From positions 1-59,460 of the forward strand of contig NZ_SJDV01000013.1 in assembly GCF_004332155.1 (NCBI RefSeq): DNA of 59,460 nt, given 5' to 3'. The DNA is from Gramella sp. KN1008. Its GTDB lineage: Bacteria > Bacteroidota > Bacteroidia > Flavobacteriales > Flavobacteriaceae. The first letter of the stretch is position 1; every line of letters begins with the position of its first letter. Positions 8,734 through 17,805 of this stretch are shown here, one piece after another. The notes beneath the pieces were generated by a model, which ran no database searches, had not been told where the DNA came from, and worked only from the letters and a program-made list of their open reading frames with translations. A program made the position numbers and the translations under genes.

Positions 8734-10017
8734 ATGCCATTACCAAAAATTAATTCTTCTGAAGAAGCTATTAAACTTGAAGACCAACATGGAGCTCATA
8801 ACTACCATCCATTACCTGCAGTACTAAGCAGGGGAGAAGGAGTTCATGTGTGGGATGTGGAAGGCAACAAATATTACGATTTTCTTTCGGCCTATTCGGC
8901 GGTTAACCAGGGGCATTGTCATCCAAATATCATTGAAGCTTTGCATGAGCAGGCTTCCAGGCTTGCTCTTACTTCAAGAGCCTTCCATAATGATGTACTG
9001 GGAGCCTATGAAAAATACGCTACCGAATATTTTGGTTTTGATAAGCTTTTACCCATGAATACCGGAGCTGAAGCGGTTGAAACAGCTATAAAGATCGCAC
9101 GTAAATGGGCATATGAAAGAAAAGGTGTCAAGGAAACAGAAGCTCAGATCATTGTTTGTGAGAACAATTTCCATGGTAGGACTACAACGATCATTTCGTT
9201 TTCTAATGACGAAGAGGCGCGAAAGAACTTTGGGCCTTATACTCCGGGATTTATTAAAATTCCTTATGATGATCCGGAAGCGCTGGAAGCGGCCATTGAA
9301 AATAATCCAAGCGTAGCTGGATTTTTAGTAGAACCTATTCAGGGAGAGGCTGGAGTATATACGCCTGCCGATGATTTTATGTCTAAGGCAAAAGAAATTT
9401 GTAATAAGCACAATGTACTTTTCATGGCGGATGAGATCCAGACGGGAATTGGCAGGACCGGAGGTTTGCTTGCGGTTTGTGGCCACTGTACCTGTGAAAA
9501 TCATTGTGAAAGACAGGAAGACACCTATACAAGACCGGATATCCTTATTCTTGGTAAAGCGCTATCAGGAGGGAACTACCCGGTTTCTGCAGTACTTGCC
9601 AATGATGAAGTTATGGATGTAATCCAGCCTGGTCAGCACGGGTCTACCTTTGGAGGGAATCCTGTGGCTGCAGCTGTAGCAGTTGCTGCCCTGGATGTGG
9701 TAAGAGATGAACATCTTACTCAGAATGCAAGAAAACTGGGGAAACTTTTCCGAAGATTGCTGGATGATTATATCAGGGAATCGAATATAGTGAACCTTGT
9801 TAGAGGTCGTGGACTTTTGAACGCAATCGTGATAAACGATTCACCCGAAAGTAGCACTGCGTGGGATATTTGTATGGCTTTAAAGGAAAACGGATTGCTA
9901 GCCAAACCAACTCATGGTAATATCATTCGTTTTGCTCCTCCACTTGTTATGAATGAAGAACAGCTCAGAGATTGTGTGGATATTATTATCAGAACCTTAA
10001 AACAGTTTGAAAAATAA
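8734..10017 (+). CDS. rocD: Ornithine--oxo-acid transaminase
   Basis: A 427-residue class III PLP aminotransferase that converts ornithine and 2-oxoglutarate to glutamate semialdehyde and glutamate. The PLP lysine is Lys275 (ILGKALSGG), the ring-contacting Asp is Asp233 (MADEIQTGIG), and NTGAEAVETAIK and GQHGSTFGGNP are the ornithine aminotransferase signatures. Between the Asp and Lys motifs is an insertion with CGHCTCENHC (Cys249, 252, 254, 258, with two His), absent from human or Bacillus enzymes as I know them; it may bind a metal. The gene is monocistronic, with its own promoter and terminator. Confidence 0.93.
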   Translation: MPLPKINSSEEAIKLEDQHGAHNYHPLPAVLSRGEGVHVWDVEGNKYYDFLSAYSAVNQGHCHPNIIEALHEQASRLALTSRAFHNDVLGAYEKYATEYFGFDKLLPMNTGAEAVETAIKIARKWAYERKGVKETEAQIIVCENNFHGRTTTIISFSNDEEARKNFGPYTPGFIKIPYDDPEALEAAIENNPSVAGFLVEPIQGEAGVYTPADDFMSKAKEICNKHNVLFMADEIQTGIGRTGGLLAVCGHCTCENHCERQEDTYTRPDILILGKALSGGNYPVSAVLANDEVMDVIQPGQHGSTFGGNPVAAAVAVAALDVVRDEHLTQNARKLGKLFRRLLDDYIRESNIVNLVRGRGLLNAIVINDSPESSTAWDICMALKENGLLAKPTHGNIIRFAPPLVMNEEQLRDCVDIIIRTLKQFEK

Positions 10018-10036
10018 TTCGATATAATAAAGAATA

Positions 10037-10066
10037 AAAAAATCCCGCTTTTAAGCGGGATTTTTG
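10037..10066. terminator. Bidirectional terminator between rocD and the CCC-motif gene
   Basis: The stem AATCCCGCTT (10041-10050) pairs with 10053-10062. A T-run follows on the plus strand and an A-run precedes it, so it can serve both converging genes. Confidence 0.88.
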
Positions 10067-10083
10067 TTTTTATATAAACCTTC

Positions 10084-10410
10084 CTAACCTCCATATTCTC
10101 TGAGGATCTCTTCCTGCATATCATAGATGCCTTCAAGGCCACCATAGAAAATAAAACTAATTACTATGCTTATAAAGCTTAGGGCACTTAATACAAGACC
10201 TATGATCGCAAGTATTCTTCCGGTTTTTACATTCTGGTAACCCGTGTAAAGTTCGGGATTGGCACTATATATCTCCATGGCCCGGTTAGACATCACCAGA
10301 GCTATGATCCCGAACACAATACCAAGGATGCCGTAGCAGCAACAACCTACAATTGATAAAATTCCGAATACTAAAATAAGGGTCGAATTGGGTAATTCTT
10401 TTCTTTCCAT
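10084..10410 (-). CDS. CCC-motif membrane protein (DUF4190-like)
   Basis: A 108-residue protein with two hydrophobic hairpins: residues ~10-42, which contain the GCCCYG motif that names the family, and ~66-90. Between them is a soluble loop with NPELYTGYQNVKTG. This small inner-membrane family is widespread in Flavobacteriia and usually sits next to a DUF2752 gene, as here (17 bp spacing, same strand). No function is known. It is the last gene of the cluster beginning with the T9SS surface protein. Confidence 0.85.
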   Translation of the reverse strand: MERKELPNSTLILVFGILSIVGCCCYGILGIVFGIIALVMSNRAMEIYSANPELYTGYQNVKTGRILAIIGLVLSALSFISIVISFIFYGGLEGIYDMQEEILREYGG

Positions 10411-10427
10411 AAGAAGGATTTAATTGG

Positions 10428-10721
10428 TTAGTTGAAAATATGAATCATTTTAATGATATACGCGATGGCGATAATAACAGCATTCAACAAAATGAGTCCT
10501 ATCTTTATGCTATAATCATATTTAAATTTAAAAAAAAGATTAAAAACCAGGAATAAAAATAATATTAGCAGACTGTAGATAGCCGGATACATAAAGAAGG
10601 CTTCGGAAAACTCCCCCTGGAATAATAAGGCTACAGACCGTTGAGCCCCACATCCAGTACAATCTATACCGAAAAGGGTCTTGTTCAAGCACGGCAGCAT
10701 ATATTCTTGAATACTGGTCAA
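10428..10721 (-). CDS. DUF2752 domain-containing membrane protein
   Basis: A 97-residue membrane protein of family DUF2752, identified by PCLNKTLFGIDCTGCGAQRS near the N-terminus and two following transmembrane helices. The conserved Cys-x-x-Cys suggests redox or metal chemistry at the membrane, unproven. The chosen TTG start overlaps the TGA stop of the upstream gene (TTGA), which would couple translation; an ATG at 10700 is the alternative and removes seven residues. It is followed closely by the CCC-motif gene. Confidence 0.82.
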   Translation of the reverse strand: MTSIQEYMLPCLNKTLFGIDCTGCGAQRSVALLFQGEFSEAFFMYPAIYSLLILFLFLVFNLFFKFKYDYSIKIGLILLNAVIIAIAYIIKMIHIFN

Positions 10722-12466
10722 TTCCTTACACCTATTTTTTTGGTTAGCTCGAGTTTATCTATTGTATTTACCTTTACAATATAAACAGCATTTCCCAGAT
10801 TTCCTGTAGGCATTGTAAATTCTTTCTGAAGTCCTTTAAAACTGCGATTAAAAACAAGCTTACCATTAAGATCATACACCATTAAACTGCTGATTCCCGA
10901 ATCGTATAAAATTTTTATTTCTAACCTTTCTTCCCGGTTATTCTGGAATATATCTATAGTGTTAAGAAGAATATTAGGAGGTTTTGGTTTAAAACCTTCG
11001 GGCGTTTCGGGATCAGAATTGGTGGTCGGTAGTTTCTCGATAAAACTTAAATAGAATCGATCATTATATTTACCCTTAGGTAATTTTATCTTTAAGTATC
11101 CGGTTTTAATCCCAAAATAGAGATCATCCTTCGCATCATAAATGAACAAACGGTCGGGATTAAAATTATTAGTTTCTCCAACAGAGAACTGGAGACTTGT
11201 TTCTTTGTTTAGAGATATCCTTAAAGGTATAAGCTCTTCATCTAATTTAGGTCTTACGTTAATTACGTAAGGTTCTCCAGAAAGGGACCAGCTCACGTCG
11301 CTTGGAGAAGCGTCCATCTTCCGGGCATCCATAGCATGGTCTTCATCTGGACTACTATCCTCTCTGAAGGCCAGAACAAGTTGCCTTATGTAGGTAGAAT
11401 CTAATTCTATATTCAGTTTCAAAGAAGGAATAGCTGATTCAGGACTTTTGAATTCAGAGATCCCGGGATTTTCCTTTTGAAACATTCGGTGCGAGTTTTG
11501 GAAAAATACTTTTCCGTCATTTTTGCCAATGATCATGAATCCCTGTGCTACAGGACTTACTTTTCTGGCAATGGTTCTTCCGGTTTCACCAGTCTCGGCT
11601 CCATTGGGATATTTCCGGAATATTGCAGGGACATATATCCCGGCTCCCGGAGAATATGTTCCATAACCACCTTCGTAATCGGAAAGATAATGTGAGTTTC
11701 CATCTTTTCGGGAATCCCAGAAGTAAGCGATTCCTGTGGAAGAAGTATTTTCTATGAGAAATTTGTCAAGATCCAGGGCTGAAGGATAGGGATTCCCAAC
11801 AAGGAGGATCTGGTCTTTGGTAATTGACAGTTCAATCTTTCCATTATTCGGAAGCCCACGAAAATCATAAATATGTGCCGAGCCTGCATTAATAGGTTCT
11901 CCTTCAACTTCATTCATATTTACTCCGTTTACTCCCTTCATGGTAAAGCCTTCTCCAGGAAGAAGGTCAAAATGGTCACCGGCATAGAGCCAGCTGGAAT
12001 AATTGTTTCCTGAAAATGTGTAGATCCAACGGTTGGAGATGCTTAAAGGACTGCTGCTGCCATCAAGAGCGGATATAAGTTTTGCTTTTCTGCTTTCTGT
12101 ATTACCCAGAGTTTCATAAATAATATCATTCAGCTGTATATTATTATCTCGGATCTCAATTGGTAAACCCCAGTAATTATAATCATAGGCATTAGAGGTT
12201 CCAGCCTGAAAAATGGAGATCATACCGGAGCCGTTATTCAGACTACTTATCTTTGCTCCCTGAAGTAATTGTGCATCTTTTCTCAGATACAGGCTCGCCT
12301 GAGTTTCCTTGTGAAGGTTTTCGGTCAGATGAATTTCATCTTTTACAAAAATCAGTCGATCCTTTGCATAAATATAGCTGTCTGATTTATCAGAAGGCAT
12401 AATGTATAATTGCGCATAGAGCGTGCTTGCGCTAAAAATCATCAAAAAAAGGAGTGGAAGCTTCAT
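10718..12466 (-). CDS. T9SS type A sorting domain-containing surface protein
   Basis: A ~582-residue secreted protein. The ATG at 12466 gives a clean signal peptide (MKLPLLFLMIFSASTLYAQ); the longer in-frame start would run into the divergent gene at 12543. The last ~75 residues are a type A T9SS sorting domain (ILYDSGISSLMVYDLNGKLV ... NAVYIVKVNT ... KKIGVRN), which directs export through the type IX system and anchoring on the cell surface. The central part is beta-rich and resembles the large gliding/adhesion-associated cargo that describes its own layout through aromatic turns; no catalytic motif is seen. It shares an operon with the DUF2752 and CCC-motif genes. Confidence 0.87.
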   Translation of the reverse strand: MKLPLLFLMIFSASTLYAQLYIMPSDKSDSYIYAKDRLIFVKDEIHLTENLHKETQASLYLRKDAQLLQGAKISSLNNGSGMISIFQAGTSNAYDYNYWGLPIEIRDNNIQLNDIIYETLGNTESRKAKLISALDGSSSPLSISNRWIYTFSGNNYSSWLYAGDHFDLLPGEGFTMKGVNGVNMNEVEGEPINAGSAHIYDFRGLPNNGKIELSITKDQILLVGNPYPSALDLDKFLIENTSSTGIAYFWDSRKDGNSHYLSDYEGGYGTYSPGAGIYVPAIFRKYPNGAETGETGRTIARKVSPVAQGFMIIGKNDGKVFFQNSHRMFQKENPGISEFKSPESAIPSLKLNIELDSTYIRQLVLAFREDSSPDEDHAMDARKMDASPSDVSWSLSGEPYVINVRPKLDEELIPLRISLNKETSLQFSVGETNNFNPDRLFIYDAKDDLYFGIKTGYLKIKLPKGKYNDRFYLSFIEKLPTTNSDPETPEGFKPKPPNILLNTIDIFQNNREERLEIKILYDSGISSLMVYDLNGKLVFNRSFKGLQKEFTMPTGNLGNAVYIVKVNTIDKLELTKKIGVRN

Positions 12467-12542
12467 GAAAGCCATAAATTTGCCTAAAAGTAGTAAATAA
12501 AGCATTTCAAAATTAGCTTTTAAAATATTTAACTTACTGAAA

Positions 12543-12746
12543 ATGAATAATTCACAAATTATAAACACTTTGCTTATTGTTGCTGGAGGGGGAATGCTTC
12601 TTTATGCCATTTCGGCTGAGGATGTTAGCCCGTTTTTTAAAATTATTGGCCTTGTAATTATTATGCTTGGACTTTACAGAGCAACCAATTACTGGGTAGC
12701 TACCAAGGATGACCATAAAAAGGAAAATGAAAATCAGGATGACTAA
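12543..12746 (+). CDS. Small two-helix membrane protein
   Basis: A 67-residue protein with two predicted transmembrane helices (residues ~7-24 and ~32-49) and a charged, hydrophilic tail (TKDDHKKENENQDD). Its stop codon overlaps the start of the Smr-domain gene by one base, so the two are co-translated. I do not recognise the family. It is divergent from the T9SS type A gene. Confidence 0.75.
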   Translation: MNNSQIINTLLIVAGGGMLLYAISAEDVSPFFKIIGLVIIMLGLYRATNYWVATKDDHKKENENQDD

Positions 12747-13294
12747 TGGAGTTTAGACCGGGAGATAAAGTGGAGCTGTTGGATGATGAACTGAGCGGGA
12801 TCGTTCAGGAGATTAATGGTGACGAAATCAGTATTAAAACCGAAGATGGTTTTATCATGAGTTTTCCAGCAGATCAATTAGTGAAAATCGATGATGATAT
12901 TGATCCGGCAACTATTGAAGGTTTTGATTTTGAAGAGGTACTTAAAGAAAAGAAACCAGTAAAAAAGCCAAAATCCAGGCCTGCCAGATCAAAAGATAAA
13001 CAACAACCTCCCATGGAGGTAGACCTGCATGTTAACCAACTAATAAGGTCATCCAAAGGCATGAGCAATCATGAGATACTTAATTTACAGCTGGATACTG
13101 CCAGGCACAAACTTGAGTTTGCAATAAGGAACCGAATACAGAGAATTGTTTTTATACATGGAGTGGGAGAGGGCGTTTTAAAAATGGAACTGGAATACCT
13201 GTTAGGCAGATATTCAAATATCAGATTTTATGACGCCGATTATCAGAAGTATGGTTTGGGAGCCATGGAGGTATACGTTTATCAGAATCCCTGA
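12746..13294 (+). CDS. Smr/MutS2 C-terminal domain protein with DUF2027-like N-terminus
   Basis: A 182-residue protein. Residues 1-50 form a small beta-barrel (FRPGDKVELLDDELSG), residues ~65-90 are a basic Pro/Lys-rich linker, and residues ~95-180 are an Smr domain with EVDLHVNQL and the catalytic-loop motif IVFIHGVGEGVLK. Smr domains nick or bind DNA or RNA; recent work on related proteins links them to cleaving mRNA at stalled ribosomes, but whether this short form does so is unknown. Its stop is 4 bp from the convergent calcium-repeat lipoprotein gene. Confidence 0.87.
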   Translation: MEFRPGDKVELLDDELSGIVQEINGDEISIKTEDGFIMSFPADQLVKIDDDIDPATIEGFDFEEVLKEKKPVKKPKSRPARSKDKQQPPMEVDLHVNQLIRSSKGMSNHEILNLQLDTARHKLEFAIRNRIQRIVFIHGVGEGVLKMELEYLLGRYSNIRFYDADYQKYGLGAMEVYVYQNP

Positions 13295-13298
13295 TCTA

Positions 13299-14309
13299 CT
13301 AGCCTTCAGTCTCAGTAGTTTCTTCTTCCTCTTCAGTATCGCTACAATCAGGGTCCTGACCTGGACATTGTGGGAAATCCACACTATTTGAACTCAGGTT
13401 ACCTAGATTATAAGTCTCAAACTGAATGGATTCGCCGGAACCATCCTGCTTTTCGAATTTCAGATTATTTATAAGGATCTGGAGTCCGTAGTTACGAGTG
13501 ATATCATGGGAGATATATACCTCATGCTGGAATTCGGCGGTTTGTTCCTGGTTGAGATAATTTGAAATTCCCTGTGCCGTCTGGAATGCTGCAGGATTGT
13601 CTTCATCACCTTCTTCAACCTCAAATCTTGTTAGGACCCCGTCATTATCATCATCATTATCAAGGTAATTAGGAATTCCATCTTCATCAGTATCACGGTA
13701 GCCGTTTTCATTTACGGGATCATTTGCGCTGTTGGCAAGTTCGTTTGAGGTTGGAACATTATCGCCATCATCGTCCTTATCAAGATAGTCAGGTATTCCA
13801 TCCTCATCCGTATCCTGAAGATCTTCCCCAAGGGAATTCCAGCCTTCTTCGCGGTTTTCCAGTCCGTCCCTATCAGGATCGGAGGTGGCGGTTTCATCAA
13901 TAAAATCTGTATTTATAATTACGGTTCCGCCTGTCCCGCTTACCCATTCCTCAATTACGTCTGGTGAGCTGGGAGGTACCACGTTACAGAAATAGTCATT
14001 GGGTACTTCAGAATCATATATTCTGTACACAACACGGTTGCTTCCACTTAATGGAAAACTTACCTGATCTTCATCAGGCGGGATAATATTACCGTCTTCA
14101 TCTACATCCAGTTGATTATTATTGCTAAACTCAAGAGAGATAGACTCGTAAACGTCATTGTTATTAATGGCGTAGATAACATTTTTATTAGGACCGCTAC
14201 AGAATTTCAGGCTACTGTCCTCAAAGTCAAAACTGGTAACAATAATATCCCCGTCATCACAGGCGGAGAAAAGAAGTGAAATGAATATGCCCAACAGCAA
14301 ACGTCTCAT
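13299..14309 (-). CDS. Lipoprotein with thrombospondin type 3-like calcium repeats
   Basis: A 336-residue exported lipoprotein: the signal peptide ends in the lipobox LLFSAC at residues ~12-17. A central block (~residues 145-235) has repeated DxDxDGxxD motifs (DPDRDGLENREEG, DTDEDGIPDYLD, DDDGDNVPTSNE, DTDEDGIPNYLD, DDDNDGVLTRFE), the pattern of thrombospondin type 3 repeats that bind calcium. The C-terminus is acidic with a Cys pair. The role is probably structural at the cell surface; the family is otherwise uncharacterised. It is a single gene. Confidence 0.82.
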   Translation of the reverse strand: MRRLLLGIFISLLFSACDDGDIIVTSFDFEDSSLKFCSGPNKNVIYAINNNDVYESISLEFSNNNQLDVDEDGNIIPPDEDQVSFPLSGSNRVVYRIYDSEVPNDYFCNVVPPSSPDVIEEWVSGTGGTVIINTDFIDETATSDPDRDGLENREEGWNSLGEDLQDTDEDGIPDYLDKDDDGDNVPTSNELANSANDPVNENGYRDTDEDGIPNYLDNDDDNDGVLTRFEVEEGDEDNPAAFQTAQGISNYLNQEQTAEFQHEVYISHDITRNYGLQILINNLKFEKQDGSGESIQFETYNLGNLSSNSVDFPQCPGQDPDCSDTEEEEETTETEG

Positions 14310-14383
14310 CAGGATGCTTTTTCAACAAAAATAAAGGAATCAAACTTATAAGGAAGCGATGTAGGAAATTATTTTATTTCCCT

Positions 14384-14391
14384 TAATTTTG
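14384..14391 (+). promoter_or_regulatory. -7 element of cysteine desulfurase gene
   Basis: TAATTTTG matches TAnnTTTG and ends only 5 bases before the ATG at 14397. Transcription would begin at or within a few bases of the start codon, giving a nearly leaderless mRNA. Confidence 0.5.
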
Positions 14392-14396
14392 CAGCC

Positions 14397-15545
14397 ATGG
14401 ATAAAGTCTATTTTGATTCAGCAGCTACAACCCAGTTAAGGGAAGAAGTGGTCGATAAAATGACCCGCACATTAAAAGAAGTTTATGGCAATCCATCTTC
14501 CACCCATAGTTTTGGAAGATCATCCAAAGCCCTTATTGAGCAAGCAAGGAAAACGGTGGCCGGGATCCTTAATGTAAAGGCTTCCGAAATCGTTTTTACT
14601 TCTGGAGGAACCGAGGCAGATAACCTGGCTTTAAACAGTGCGGTTAGAGACCTTGATGTGAAAAGGATAATTACTTCCAAAGTAGAGCATCATGCGGTAC
14701 TTTATACCGTAAATCAGCTTAAGGATTGTTTTAATGTGGAAGTAGAATATGTGGCCCTGGATAAAAATGGGAATGTAGATCTCGCTGATCTTGAAAGATT
14801 ATTGAAGGGTTCAGATAAAAAAACCCTGGTGAGTCTTATGCATGTGAATAATGAGATTGGAAACAAGATAGATCTGAAGAAAACTGCAGAGCTTGTCAAA
14901 TCTTATGATGCGCTTTTCCATTCAGATACTGTTCAGTCCATAGGACATTTTAGATTGGATTTAAGTGAGATTCCTGTAGATTTCACTGCTGTAAGTGCAC
15001 ATAAGTTTCACGGTCCCAAAGGTGTGGGATTCGCATTTGTGAGAAGGAACTCCGGCCTTAAGCCTCTTATTTTTGGAGGTGAGCAGGAGCGAGGCCATCG
15101 TGCGGGAACTGAGGGGGTCCATAATATAGTGGGTCTGGAAGAGTCCCTTAGACTTGCCTATGATAATCTTGACGAAGAGAAAGAGTATATAACTTCTTTA
15201 AAGAAGTATTTTATTGAAAGTCTTAAAAATGAAGTTCCCGGCGTTAAGTTCAATGGTAATTGTGAAGACTTCGAAAACAGCACCTATACGCTGATAAACG
15301 TAAGTTTACCTGTTTCTGAAGAAAAGGCACTGATGCTGCTTTTTCAGCTGGACCTAAAAGGGATTGCATGTTCCAAAGGCAGCGCCTGCCAGAGCGGAAG
15401 CGATCAGGGATCACATGTTCTCAATGCTTTCCTGCCAGAAGAAGACCTTAAAAAACCTTCATTAAGATTCTCCTTTTCCAGATATAATACGAAAGACGAA
15501 ATAGATTACGTGGTGAATAGTCTTAAAGAGTTCATCGACAATTAA
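14397..15545 (+). CDS. Cysteine desulfurase (NifS/IscS family)
   Basis: A 382-residue PLP enzyme that converts cysteine to alanine and passes the sulfur on as a persulfide for iron-sulfur clusters or tRNA thiolation. The PLP lysine is Lys203 (SAHKFHGPKG), the substrate-binding GTEADNLAL region and RAGTEGVHNIVGL are intact, and the catalytic Cys is probably Cys331 in SKGSACQSGS, with a second Cys325 nearby. It is of the IscS-like length class. No isc or suf genes are adjacent and it is followed by a terminator, so it may serve a dedicated sulfur pathway; which one is not visible. Confidence 0.92.
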   Translation: MDKVYFDSAATTQLREEVVDKMTRTLKEVYGNPSSTHSFGRSSKALIEQARKTVAGILNVKASEIVFTSGGTEADNLALNSAVRDLDVKRIITSKVEHHAVLYTVNQLKDCFNVEVEYVALDKNGNVDLADLERLLKGSDKKTLVSLMHVNNEIGNKIDLKKTAELVKSYDALFHSDTVQSIGHFRLDLSEIPVDFTAVSAHKFHGPKGVGFAFVRRNSGLKPLIFGGEQERGHRAGTEGVHNIVGLEESLRLAYDNLDEEKEYITSLKKYFIESLKNEVPGVKFNGNCEDFENSTYTLINVSLPVSEEKALMLLFQLDLKGIACSKGSACQSGSDQGSHVLNAFLPEEDLKKPSLRFSFSRYNTKDEIDYVVNSLKEFIDN

Positions 15546-15593
15546 TAATCCTGATTCGAGTTATCGAAATATTTTCAGGATTATCTACAAAAT

Positions 15594-15628
15594 AAAAAAA
15601 GCCAGAATGAAAATTCTGGTTTTTTTTA
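15594..15628. terminator. Bidirectional terminator between cysteine desulfurase and M23 peptidase genes
   Basis: The stem CCAGAAT (15602-15608) pairs with 15613-15619 around a GAAA loop, with an A-run before and a T-run after. Confidence 0.85.
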
Positions 15629-15631
15629 TTT

Positions 15632-17326
15632 TTATTCTTTTCTGAAAAATTTCGCGGTGTATGTAGCAGTATTTCCAACATTATCTACCACGATCACCTT
15701 CAGGTTATTTTCAGTTTCGGTAACCACATCATCAGAAAAATAATGAGTAAGAGTATTGTCTTTATACTCATATTCCATCAAAATGAACTTTCCATTAACC
15801 GTTGCCCGATAAGAATCAATCCCTGAAAGATCATCGGTGATTTTAACCTTCAGAGTTTCCTTATTGGAGATCCATTGCCCGTCATAGAAGTTAACCGGTC
15901 GTATTTCCGGAGGGTTGATATCGGCTACAAGTGTATATTTTCCAAAGGTTCTTGTGCGTGTGGTGAAACGGTTTCCTTTTTTGTAGGTGGTGGAGTAGTT
16001 TGGCCTGCCATAGTTGCCCAGCCTGGCTATAAACAGTTTGTCCCAGTCTTCTTTCGGGTACCTGCTCATATCGAAACCTATGGTCATATTACTGTGAAGT
16101 GGGATCTCATCTTTGTGCAGTTCTATGGTATCACCTGTGAACTTTATATCAAGATAAGCGTCTTCATAAAGGCTGCCTTCAGGGATATACACGTCAATAT
16201 TATTCTCTTTTACTGAAAAGGCCTGATTAGCCTTGGCCAGATAAGGGGTTTCATTTTTTTCTTTTTTCTGTATCCTATCGCTTACCTGGCCTTTGATAGG
16301 GATCCTTATCAGCTTTTCGTTGCCCTGTATATCAGTCACGCTAATCGTATATTGATAGTCGAGACTGTCTTTGATATTCAGTTTTCCTTCTTGTATTAAC
16401 TTTCCGTAAAGACTTAGTGGATTACCAGGATTTTTGAAGAGTTTCTGTACCCTGTCCCGATGTTTGGAATAATATTCATAATCGATTAGCTGATTAAGGT
16501 GTCGGGTTTCTGAAAAAGAGAACTTTTCAAAATTGATTTCAAAAACCTGATCCCCATTTAAATTTGCTTCAATTCTATAAACTCCATTTTTATTATAAGC
16601 CATATCCTGCTGATCTACAGTAGAGATCCCAAAGCCTATTTCACCGCATGCTTCAACCTGTTTAGTGGTATAAGAACCGTCATTCAGAGGGATCAACCTT
16701 AATTTTTGACGTTCCTGCGAGTTGTTTACATGTGCATCTTCTCCAAGTGGATAAGCGAAAATACCTTCGATTAAAGGAGCGCGATTATCGGGAACCTGGA
16801 TACCGAACATCTGGGCATTCATTGGACGCTGGTTTCCATCCCTGATTTCAAAATGTAAATGTGGACCACCACTTCCGCCTGTATTTCCGCTATAAGCGAT
16901 CACTTCACCCTGTTCTACTTTTAATTCTCCGGCTTCAGGAAACAATTCGATCTCATACGATTCTTTACCGTATTGTCTTTTTCTTACATATTCCTTCAGC
17001 TTAGGCGCCAGGCGCTGCAAATGCGCATATACCGTAGTAAAGCCATTAGGATGCTGTATGTAAAGGGCTTTTCCGTAACCATAATGCTGGATATTGATTC
17101 GGCTTATATATCCGGAAGCCGAGGCCAATACTTCCAGGCCTTCCACACCCTGGGTTTTTATATCCAATCCACTATGGAAATGATTAGACCTCAATTCGCC
17201 GAAAGTTCCTGATAAAACCAGGGGTACCGCAAGAGGATCTTCAAAATACTCTGCCGGGACCGGAGATTGCGCAAATAAGGAATTGGAAAAAAAGATTAGG
17301 AATAACAGGCTTGTTGCTCTCTTCAT
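15632..17326 (-). CDS. M23 family metallopeptidase (LytM-type)
   Basis: A 564-residue exported protein: signal peptide to about residue 19 (SNSLFAQ), then an M23 zinc peptidase domain (~residues 40-165) with His51 and Asp55 in the HxxxD motif (NHFHSGLDI) and His156/His158 in PHLHFEIRDG. All zinc ligands are present, so it is probably an active peptidoglycan endopeptidase that cuts cross-links. The C-terminal ~380 residues are beta-rich, Ig-like, and may locate it in the periplasm or at the surface. It is divergent from the zapA operon, with which M23 peptidase genes are often neighbours in Flavobacteriia. Confidence 0.9.
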   Translation of the reverse strand: MKRATSLLFLIFFSNSLFAQSPVPAEYFEDPLAVPLVLSGTFGELRSNHFHSGLDIKTQGVEGLEVLASASGYISRINIQHYGYGKALYIQHPNGFTTVYAHLQRLAPKLKEYVRKRQYGKESYEIELFPEAGELKVEQGEVIAYSGNTGGSGGPHLHFEIRDGNQRPMNAQMFGIQVPDNRAPLIEGIFAYPLGEDAHVNNSQERQKLRLIPLNDGSYTTKQVEACGEIGFGISTVDQQDMAYNKNGVYRIEANLNGDQVFEINFEKFSFSETRHLNQLIDYEYYSKHRDRVQKLFKNPGNPLSLYGKLIQEGKLNIKDSLDYQYTISVTDIQGNEKLIRIPIKGQVSDRIQKKEKNETPYLAKANQAFSVKENNIDVYIPEGSLYEDAYLDIKFTGDTIELHKDEIPLHSNMTIGFDMSRYPKEDWDKLFIARLGNYGRPNYSTTYKKGNRFTTRTRTFGKYTLVADINPPEIRPVNFYDGQWISNKETLKVKITDDLSGIDSYRATVNGKFILMEYEYKDNTLTHYFSDDVVTETENNLKVIVVDNVGNTATYTAKFFRKE

Positions 17327-17450
17327 AGATCGGGTATATTCAATTTTAAACCTGGCGTAAAGTTAAACAAACTTCGATCAAAATTAAATCTCTTGATAAC
17401 AGAGATTTAATATGATTGTTGATTAATATTTTAAAACAGCTAAAAAAGTA

Positions 17451-17481
17451 TTGGGATATTTAAAAGCGTATGTTAACTTTG
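17451..17481 (+). promoter_or_regulatory. Promoter of the coiled-coil/zapA operon
   Basis: This is a full Bacteroidota promoter: TTG at 17451-17453, a 20-bp spacer, and TAACTTTG at 17474-17481. The predicted start of transcription is about 20 bases before the first ATG. Confidence 0.75.
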
Positions 17482-17508
17482 TAAGGGTTCACATCGGTTT
17501 TAGCGCTT

Positions 17509-17799
17509 ATGGGTGAAATGACAGAAATAGTTGATAACCTAGAGAATAGGATCAGTAAGTTGCTTCATAAGTATGAACTTTTGAAACAGTCTAATGAAAA
17601 CCTTCAACAGGAATTGACTGCTGTTAAAACTGAATATGGAAAACTGGAGGAAGATTTAGCATCTTCCAGAGATCAGATTCAGACCCTGAAAGCTGCGAAC
17701 GCGATGCTTGGCAGTACCGACCATAAAAGAGAAACTAAGCTCAAGATAAACAGCCTGATTAGAGAGATCGATCAGTGTATAGTTCAGTTATCTGAATAA
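17509..17799 (+). CDS. Short coiled-coil protein upstream of zapA
   Basis: A 96-residue protein that is almost entirely heptad-repeat coiled coil (residues ~5-70), ending in LIREIDQCIVQLSE. The length and coiled-coil character recall ZapB or other FtsZ-associated proteins, but there is no sequence basis to name it. It lies 6 bp before zapA in one transcript, which suggests that the two proteins work together at the division septum. An internal ATG at 17518 is an alternative start. Confidence 0.78.
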   Translation: MGEMTEIVDNLENRISKLLHKYELLKQSNENLQQELTAVKTEYGKLEEDLASSRDQIQTLKAANAMLGSTDHKRETKLKINSLIREIDQCIVQLSE

Positions 17800-17805
17800 T
17801 AAAAA

